Assembly: GCA_964617875.1 (NCBI GenBank)
Contig: CAZUAI010000093.1
Span: 1-20,804, forward strand
Origin: CAZMVY01 sp964617875
GTDB lineage: Bacteria > Planctomycetota > Phycisphaerae > UBA1845 > PWPN01
Direction: 5' to 3'
Length of the DNA stretch: 20,804 nucleotides
Under the pieces are notes generated by a model. That model saw nothing but the letters and a program-made list of their open reading frames with translations. It was not told the DNA's origin and ran no database searches. This document shows, piece after piece, positions 15,046 through 20,804 of the stretch. Within the stretch, counting starts at the first letter, position 1; the number at the start of each line of letters is the position of its first letter. A program made the position numbers and the translations under genes.

Positions 15046-15146
15046 GTAGGGCAGGTCGCCAGACCTGCCTTCTTCGGTGCGGGGAACCAACCCAAACATG
15101 CGGCAGGTCTCGCCGGCCTTTCGGCCGGCTTCGACCCTGCCCTACG
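15046..15146. repeat. REPIN-like pair of inverted palindromes, including CTGCCCTACG family copy B
   Basis: The left unit GTAGGGCAGGTC (15046-15057) continues into a perfect hairpin GGCAGGTC / GACCTGCC with loop GCCA (15050-15069). The right unit (15102-15146) has GGCAG / CTGCC, GTC / GAC and the inner stem GCCGGCC / GGCCGGC, ending in CTGCCCTACG. The outer ends are inverted repeats of each other (GTAGGGCAGG and CCTGCCCTAC). Copy A at 945-988 matches the right unit in architecture. Confidence 0.6.
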
Positions 15147-15464
15147 CAGGCTGCGCGGTCATCGCGGCAAGTGCCGCCGGTGCTGCTGCCGCTCTCGTGG
15201 CGCGGACGCTTGTGGCAGAATCAACCGGCAGTAAGATCTCGTCGAGGCCCGCTGCCGAAAGTGCGATTGCATACTCCGCGGATTGACGAAGCCTCGATGC
15301 TCCGAGTGTGGCGAACGCATTTGATCGGGGCTCGGAACGGGGTCGCCGCCGGATCCCGCGGGCCGTAGTGACGACGGCGGCGCTCTGAAGTCTCGGACCG
15401 GCGAGGCGCCGAGGCGACGAGGAAGACCCTCACGGGCACCTGGTGCCGCGGTCCCGACGACGTC

Positions 15465-17141
15465 CTACGCCTTCGTGACGCGGAGGACTTCTTCCGGCGT
15501 GGTCACGCCGGCGCGGACCTTGCTCCAGCCGTCCTCGCGCAGGAGCGTGAGTCCCTGCTTGCGGGCCTGGTCGAGCAGCTGCGTCGCCGAGGCGCGGTTG
15601 ACGACCAGTTCGCGGATCTCCGGGGTAACCATCAGCAGCTCGTAGATGCCCACTCGCCCTGAGTAGCCGCTCTGTCGGCACTCGCGGCAGCCGCGGCCCC
15701 GCCACAGCGGCTGGCCGGGCTGAAGATCGAAGTCCGGCGGAAGCGCCGCGGGATCCGGCTCGTATTCTTCCTTGCAGTGTTTGCAGATCGTCCGCACGAG
15801 GCGCTGCGCCAGCACGCCCTCGAGCGAGCTGGACACGAGGAACGGCTCGACGCCCATGTCCAGCAGCCGCGTGTTTGCCGTGCACGCGTCGTTCGTATGC
15901 AGCGTGCTGAACACCAGGTGGCCGGTCAGCGACGCGTTGATCGCGACCTCGGCCGTCTCCTTGTCGCGGATTTCGCCGACCAGCACCACGTCCGGGTCGT
16001 GCCGCAGGAACGCCCGCAGGCCGCGGGCGAAGTTGAACCCGATCTTTTCGCTGATCTGCACCTGATTGACGCCTTTGAGGAAATACTCGATCGGGTCCTC
16101 GAGCGTAAGGATCTTGATCTCGTCGGACACGATCGTGTTCAGCGCCGCGTAGAGCGTGGTCGTCTTGCCGCTCCCGGTTGGCCCGGTGACGAGGATGATC
16201 CCGTGCGGCAGGTTGATCAGGTGGGTGAACTTGTCCAGCGTCTCCCCGTTCATGCCGAGGCTGGCCAGCGAGTGCAGCACCGCCTGCTTGTCGAGGATAC
16301 GGATGACGACGCCTTCGCCGAACGCCATCGGGATGACCGAGACGCGGAAGTCGATCTCCCGCCCCTGAACCCGCGCCTTGAAGCTCCCGTCCTGCGGCAG
16401 ACGCTTCTCGGCGATGTTCAGGTTGCTCATGATCTTGATACGGCTGATGATCGCCGCCTGGAAGCGGCGGATCTGCGGCGGGACGTTCGTCTGGTGCAAC
16501 ACGCCGTCGATGCGGTAGCGGATCTTCAGGTCGTTCTCGTACGGCTCGATGTGGATGTCGCTCGCCCGGTCCCGGATTGCCTCCGTCACGATGTCGTTGA
16601 CGAGCTTGACGACCGTGGCCTCCTGGGCCATCTCCATCAGGTCGCCGTTTTCATCGACCGAGTCGCTGAGGAGTTCGACCTCTCCTCCCTCCTCGTCGAT
16701 CATGTCGTGCATCGTCGATCCGCCGACGCCGAAGTACGTGCGGATCACCTGCTGAATGTCGGCATCGGTGGCGAGGACCGGTTTGACGGGCAGCCCCGTC
16801 TCCATGCGGAGTTCGTCGAGACCGTACACGTCGTATGCGTCCGCCGTTGCGACGGGCACCACCCCGTCACCGTTCGCCTTCAGCGGAATCAGCCCTCGCT
16901 TGTGGACGAGCTTCTGGACCTTCTTCAGCAACTCGACGTCGACCTCGGCCTCGTTCAGGTCAACGACGGGCATGCAGAGCTGCTCGCCGAGCACGGCGAG
17001 CGTCTCCCGCTCCTCGACGAACCCCATGCGGACGAGAATCCGGTCAAGCCGATCGCCCGAGCCCTTGCGCGCAGCCAGAGCCGTCTGCAGTTGCTCGGCC
17101 GTGATTTTTCCCTTCTCGAGTAGGACTTCGCCCACGTTCAC
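15465..17141 (-). CDS. GspE/PilB-type secretion or pilus assembly ATPase
   Basis: Encodes 558 residues from the GTG at 17141 (MNVGEVLLEKGKI); a second in-frame GTG at 17135 is possible, and neither has a strong ribosome-binding site. The N-terminal domain (about 1-140) is the type II secretion/pilus ATPase N1 fold that docks to GspL or PilM-like partners. The catalytic part has DIHIEPYENDLKIRYRIDG, Walker A GPTGSGKTTT (about 318-327), the Asp box LEDPIEY (near 346), Walker B VVLVGEIRDKET (about 384-395) and the His box HLVFSTLHTND (about 407-417). The zinc-binding loop keeps two pairs, CKHC (near 453) and CREC (near 485). This cytoplasmic hexamer drives pseudopilus or type IV pilus assembly. 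No other gsp or pil gene is in the window, so GspE and PilB cannot be told apart. A repeat-rich gap lies downstream. Confidence 0.9.
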   Translation of the reverse strand: MNVGEVLLEKGKITAEQLQTALAARKGSGDRLDRILVRMGFVEERETLAVLGEQLCMPVVDLNEAEVDVELLKKVQKLVHKRGLIPLKANGDGVVPVATADAYDVYGLDELRMETGLPVKPVLATDADIQQVIRTYFGVGGSTMHDMIDEEGGEVELLSDSVDENGDLMEMAQEATVVKLVNDIVTEAIRDRASDIHIEPYENDLKIRYRIDGVLHQTNVPPQIRRFQAAIISRIKIMSNLNIAEKRLPQDGSFKARVQGREIDFRVSVIPMAFGEGVVIRILDKQAVLHSLASLGMNGETLDKFTHLINLPHGIILVTGPTGSGKTTTLYAALNTIVSDEIKILTLEDPIEYFLKGVNQVQISEKIGFNFARGLRAFLRHDPDVVLVGEIRDKETAEVAINASLTGHLVFSTLHTNDACTANTRLLDMGVEPFLVSSSLEGVLAQRLVRTICKHCKEEYEPDPAALPPDFDLQPGQPLWRGRGCRECRQSGYSGRVGIYELLMVTPEIRELVVNRASATQLLDQARKQGLTLLREDGWSKVRAGVTTPEEVLRVTKA

Positions 17142-17727
17142 GACAACACCCGACTCCGACTCAGCCGCGCCGTCCTCGCCGTTCGCCGCCCGCCCGGACG
17201 CTCCGTGCAGACGGACCCCGACCCTTCAACGCTGATCCCTTATAGTGGATTCCTCGGCTTCGGGTTGCAGCGGGCGGAAAGGCACCGCGACCGATAAATC
17301 GTGTGGCCGGACGCCCTCCGACGCCGGGGTCCGCTTGTGGCGCACGGGCGATTCCCTAACGTCTTGTCTTGCAATATGTTATCTTCATCGATGCGGCAGC
17401 TTGCACTCGTGTGGACGGCTGCAACCGCCTGCCCTCGGGTGTTGCCGTCGATGTCTTGACGACAGGATGAGGCGACATTACGGACAAGAGCAAGCGATGC
17501 CACCCTTGGACGGCAGGGCAGAAACGGCCAAGCGACGAAGACGCCGACGGGCATAAGGGCGGCGCGGATCGAGGGGGAGGAAGAACGGTGCGTTCCGGGG
17601 GCAGTCGTCATACAATACGTCACCGTGGCCCGCTCGGAGAGGCGGATGCTTCGGAGGGGCACAAGGCGGGGGTTGCCGCAGGGAATCTGGTGCCGCTGTG
17701 ACGAAACCTGAAGACGAAGGCAACGGC
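17142..17727. other. Intergenic region between divergent ATPase and kinase genes
   Basis: 586 bases with no convincing gene; short open frames here lack family features. It must hold both promoters. Weak candidates are TATAAG on minus (17244-17239), with no recognisable -35, about 98 bases upstream of the ATPase start, and TACAAT on plus (17611-17616), 5 of 6 to the consensus but also without a -35. An AT-rich patch at 17364-17388 (TTGTCTTGCAATATGTTATC) stands out. The kinase reading frame is open from 17557 but contains no start codon before 17698. Confidence 0.45.
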
Positions 17728-20700
17728 ATGGGATCCGGCGTATCCGATACGTACGAGCGATTCCGGCACCTCCTCGACACGTTTCCCATTGTCCTCTTCT
17801 CGACCGAGCTGCCCGGTCGGCGCGTGCTTCGACTGGAAGGGGCGGTCGAGAAGCTGGTGGGCCACAAACCGGACGCCTTCTTCGCCGATCCGGATCTGTG
17901 CCGCCGCATCGTTCACCCCGAGGATGTCGGTCGCGTCGCGGCGGCTTATGAAAGGTGCTTCGCCGCGATTGAGCCGCTGGACATCGAACACCGGGTGATC
18001 CACGGGCACGACGGACGGGAGGTCTGGTTGCACATTCAGGCCGTCCCGGTGGCCGGCCCCGACGGCACGCTGATCCGCCTGGACGGCGTGGCGACCGTGA
18101 TCACCGAGCGGAAACGGGCGGAAGCGGCGGTACGCGCGTCGCACGACCGGCTGGAGGAGAAGGTCGAGGGGCGCGCCCGGCAGCTCGTCAAGTCGAACCG
18201 GCTGCTCCGTGAGGAAGTTGCCCGCCGTCGGGCGGAGCAGGAGCAGTTGCAGGTCCTGTCGCGTGCCGTGGAGCAGAGCGGCGAGGGCATTGCGATTGCC
18301 GACCCGGACGGCGTGCTGCGCTATGCGAACGACGCATTCGCGTCCATGCACGGATATGAAGCCCGGGAGCTTCTGGGGCAGCACCTTTCGGTCTTCCACG
18401 CCCCGGAGCAGATGGCCGAGGTGAAGGCGGCCCTCGACCACGCGCGCCGGCTCGGGCAGTTCAGCGGCAGGATCGGGCACGTGCGACGGGATGGCACGCG
18501 TTTTCCCACGCTGATGCGGGTATCGCTGCTGCGGGACGACAATGGGCAGTCGATCGGCTACGTCGGCACGGCCCTCGAGATCACGGAGCAGGAAAGAGCG
18601 GAGCAGGCGTTGCGTGAAAGCGAGCGCAAGCTGGCCGTCTTCCTGAACAACCTGCCGGGGATGGCCTTCCGCTGCACGAACGACCCCTTGTGGACGATGG
18701 AGTACGTCAGCGACGGATGCTTTGACCTGACCGGCCATCACCCGATCGACCTGGTGGGGAACCGCGAGTTGGCCTTTGCGGATCTGATCCACCCGGAAGA
18801 CCGGGAGCGGGTCTGGATGACCGTCCAGACAGCGTTGCGCGCGAAGGAACCGTACCGGACGGTATATCGGCTGGCGAGGGCGTACGGCGATGTCAAATGG
18901 GTGTGGGAGCAGGGCCACGGAGTGTTCACGGCCGACGGTGATCTGTTGGCCATCGAAGGATTCATTGCCGACACCACCGAGCAAAAACAGACGGAGGAGA
19001 GGCTCTGGGGGAGTCGCGAGCGGGAACGGGCGCTGCGGGCCAGCCTCGCGAGCCTGCTCGAGGTGAGCAACGAGCTTTCGACATGCTCCTCGTTTGCCGA
19101 GCTTTGCCGCCGGGCGGTGGAACTGGGCCAGAGTCGGCTCGGATTCGATCGCCTGAGCCTGTGGTGGCTGAGGCCGGGCTCCGACCGGTTGCAGGGTTCC
19201 TTCGGGATCGACGAAAGCGGCGGAATCCGCGAGGAATGGGGGCGCGAAATCGACGTAAGCCCGCGTTTCCGTGATCTGGTGGACCGTCCGCAGCCGGGGC
19301 TCTGCGTGATCGAAGAGGATCAACCGCTGTGCGATGAGCGGGGCGTCGTCGTCGGCCGGAGATCGGTTCTGCGGACCGCCATCTGGGATGGCCAGCACGT
19401 GACCGGGCTGGTCTTCGCGGACAATCTTCTTCGGCACCAGCCGATCACGGACATTCAGCAGGAAGGTCTCGCGCTGTTTGCCTCGGCCCTCGGGCACATC
19501 GCCTCGCGCCAACGCGCCGAGGAATCGCTGCGGCAGAGCGAGGCCGCGTTGCGGGGCATCTTTGAGGCCATTCCCGTCGGCATGGCGCTGTTACGCAACC
19601 GCGTGATCGAAAAGGCGAACGACAGCCTTTGCCGAATTACCGGCTTCGCCGAAGGCGAACTCGTCGGCCAGTCCACGCGCATGCTCTATGCGGACGACGG
19701 GGAGTACGAACGCGTCGGGCAGAACCTGTACGGGCCCATGGCCGCACAGGGCCGGGCGGATCTCGAGACGCACTGGCGCCGGCGAGACGGCACGATTGTT
19801 GACGTCTTGCTCAGCGCCGCCCCCGTCGATCCCAGGAACGCCGCGGCGGACGTGGTGCTCACGGTCCTGGACATCAGCAAGTCGAAGCGGGCGGAACAGG
19901 CGCTGCGCGACAGCGAGGACCGCTTCCGCCTGTTGAGCGAAAGCTCGCTGACCGGCATCTACATCTTTGACAGGGAGCGCACGCTTTACGTCAATCCTGC
20001 CTTTGCGCACGCGTTCGGCTACGAGCCCGACGAAATCCTCGCACTGGCCAATTCGCTCGAACTCGTGCATCCGGACGACCGCTCCATTGTGGCGGAGAAC
20101 ATCCGGCGTCGTTTCGAACGCCAGATCGAAGCGGTCCAATACCGCTTCCGTGGGCTGCGCAAGGACGGCGGCACCGTCCACTGCGAGGTGCTCGGACGCT
20201 ACATCGAGTACCGGGGCCGGCCGGCCATCATGGGCACGCTGCTCGACATCACCGAGCGCCTGCGGGCCGAGGAGGCGCTGCGGGAATCGGAGGCGCTTCA
20301 CCGGACGATCCTCGATCAGATGCAGGAGGCCGTCATTTACGCCGACCGCGACAACCGCGTCCGCCACATCAACGCATGTGCCTGCACGCTGCTGGGCGGC
20401 AACCGGGAAACGCTCGTCGGACAGGATCTCCTGGCAATTCACTCGCCGGAAATCCGGGAACGCGTGGCGAGCATTCTCCGTACGTTCTGCGATGAGAACC
20501 GCACCGAAGTCATCACGTCGCGCCGGGAGTTCGGCGATCGGGAACTGATCTTCCGCTTCTTGCCGGTGCGTAACGCCGACGGCGCCTGCCAGGGCATCAT
20601 CGCCAACATCATCGACATCACAGACCAGGTCCGAATGCAGCAACGACTCGCCGAGGCCCGCCGCATGGAGGCCGTGGGCACGCTGGCCGGCGGCATCGCG

Positions 20701-20804
20701 CACGACTTCAACAACCTCATGACCGGCGTGCTCGGCACCGCGTCGTATCTCAACCCCAGCGTTGCATATTTCGACAGGCTTACGCGGCGGATCGTAGGGT
20801 TCGC
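17728..20804 (+). CDS. Multi-PAS/GAF sensor histidine kinase, incomplete at the window edge
   Basis: Open to the window end: 1,025 residues without a stop. The ATG at 17728 follows GAAGG by 7 bases; a GTG at 17698 would add ten residues. Order from 17728: PAS1 (8-130), basic coiled coil (132-175), PAS2 (171-295; YANDAFASMHGYEARELLGQ), PAS3 (298-425; WTMEYVSDGCFDLTGH), GAF (435-600; LLEVSNELSTCSSFAELCRR, GFDRLSLWWL), PAS4 (602-725), PAS5 (727-850) and PAS6 (854-970). PAC ends are marked by the usual D-I/T-T/S-E/D-x-x-x-A-E linkers. The H-box MEAVGTLAGGIAHDFNNLM starts at 980 with phosphoacceptor His992. No membrane segment or signal peptide is seen, so it is probably a cytoplasmic sensor; PAS ligands are unknown. 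The ATPase domain and any receiver would lie beyond the window. The last ~18 residues (after TASYL) do not resemble the second HisKA helix. Confidence 0.88.
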   Translation, partial: MGSGVSDTYERFRHLLDTFPIVLFSTELPGRRVLRLEGAVEKLVGHKPDAFFADPDLCRRIVHPEDVGRVAAAYERCFAAIEPLDIEHRVIHGHDGREVWLHIQAVPVAGPDGTLIRLDGVATVITERKRAEAAVRASHDRLEEKVEGRARQLVKSNRLLREEVARRRAEQEQLQVLSRAVEQSGEGIAIADPDGVLRYANDAFASMHGYEARELLGQHLSVFHAPEQMAEVKAALDHARRLGQFSGRIGHVRRDGTRFPTLMRVSLLRDDNGQSIGYVGTALEITEQERAEQALRESERKLAVFLNNLPGMAFRCTNDPLWTMEYVSDGCFDLTGHHPIDLVGNRELAFADLIHPEDRERVWMTVQTALRAKEPYRTVYRLARAYGDVKWVWEQGHGVFTADGDLLAIEGFIADTTEQKQTEERLWGSRERERALRASLASLLEVSNELSTCSSFAELCRRAVELGQSRLGFDRLSLWWLRPGSDRLQGSFGIDESGGIREEWGREIDVSPRFRDLVDRPQPGLCVIEEDQPLCDERGVVVGRRSVLRTAIWDGQHVTGLVFADNLLRHQPITDIQQEGLALFASALGHIASRQRAEESLRQSEAALRGIFEAIPVGMALLRNRVIEKANDSLCRITGFAEGELVGQSTRMLYADDGEYERVGQNLYGPMAAQGRADLETHWRRRDGTIVDVLLSAAPVDPRNAAADVVLTVLDISKSKRAEQALRDSEDRFRLLSESSLTGIYIFDRERTLYVNPAFAHAFGYEPDEILALANSLELVHPDDRSIVAENIRRRFERQIEAVQYRFRGLRKDGGTVHCEVLGRYIEYRGRPAIMGTLLDITERLRAEEALRESEALHRTILDQMQEAVIYADRDNRVRHINACACTLLGGNRETLVGQDLLAIHSPEIRERVASILRTFCDENRTEVITSRREFGDRELIFRFLPVRNADGACQGIIANIIDITDQVRMQQRLAEARRMEAVGTLAGGIAHDFNNLMTGVLGTASYLNPSVAYFDRLTRRIVGF

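Larger units (their letters stand above)
14619..15464. other. 846-bp gene-free, repeat-dense intergenic block
   Basis: No reading frame here shows protein-like composition or family motifs; the short open frames translate repeats. From left to right it holds an inverted repeat (14851-14903), paired 23-bp direct repeats (14953-15035) and a REPIN-like palindrome pair (15046-15146). The part from 15147 to 15464 holds only the short palindrome GGCACCTGGTGCC near 15436. It separates the ends or upstream regions of two minus-strand genes. Confidence 0.6.

Noticed and set aside
15432..15448. GGCACCTGGTGCC palindrome downstream of the secretion ATPase as a terminator.
   Set aside because: The stem is only five pairs with a three-base loop and no T-run follows on the minus strand.
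17245..17556. Possible 103-residue gene before the kinase.
   Set aside because: There is no ribosome-binding site, the composition is Cys/Arg-rich with no pattern, and it lies in the expected promoter region.
17620..19512. Very long open frame on the minus strand opposite the histidine kinase (630 codons).
   Set aside because: GC-rich codon bias opens antisense frames. The translation shows no family features, while the plus strand gives clean PAS and GAF domains over the same bases.

Overview
The window is about 20.8 kb of GC-rich bacterial chromosome, most likely from an uncultured planctomycete (Phycisphaerae-like or a related deep lineage). The main evidence is the secreted TIM-barrel protein at 1094-3001, which ends in the paired calcium-loop dockerin-like tail (DxDxD...VDLxDF...FQxCxNGPN) that is common in that phylum. 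The DUF4139-like secreted protein and the AMMECR1-like/alpha-toroid protein fit the same picture. This placement is an inference; there is no rRNA or other marker in the window to confirm it.

Layout: (1) 31-3001 holds two divergent secreted-protein genes, a DUF4139-like protein on minus that looks truncated and a glycoside-hydrolase-like dockerin protein on plus. (2) 3130-5368 is a minus-strand pair for amino-sugar-phosphate catabolism, nagA followed by a divergent nagB-like gene. (3) 5554-7248 is ruvA-ruvB on plus, with zero spacing between the two genes. (4) 7364-12806 is a minus-strand run of archease, rtcB, a TIM-barrel protein of unknown function and an AMMECR1-like/alpha-toroid secreted protein. 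(5) 12870-13844 is a tandem-GNAT acetyltransferase on plus, divergent from archease. (6) 13857-14618 is a SAM methyltransferase on minus. (7) 14619-15464 is a gene-free block packed with several kinds of dispersed repeat. (8) 15465-17141 is a GspE/PilB-type secretion ATPase on minus. (9) 17728 to the right edge is a very large multi-PAS/GAF histidine kinase on plus, cut by the window just after its phosphoacceptor histidine.

How genes relate: archease and RtcB form the known RNA-ligase and activator pair. RuvA and RuvB form the Holliday-junction branch migration motor. NagA and the NagB-like protein would convert GlcNAc-6-P to glucosamine-6-P and then to fructose-6-P, although the second enzyme lacks a residue of the classical NagB catalytic relay. 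No mobile element, CRISPR array, tRNA or rRNA was seen.

I found no convincing new multi-gene system. The most unusual signals are non-coding: a family of covarying palindromes ending in CTGCCCTACG, present at two distant intergenic sites; a run of four related hairpins with a possible mutually exclusive fold between two co-directional genes; a double palindrome in a 63-bp divergent promoter region; and a repeat-dense 840-bp gap. Both window ends look abnormal: the first gene stops early, and the kinase loses family resemblance in its last ~55 bases.
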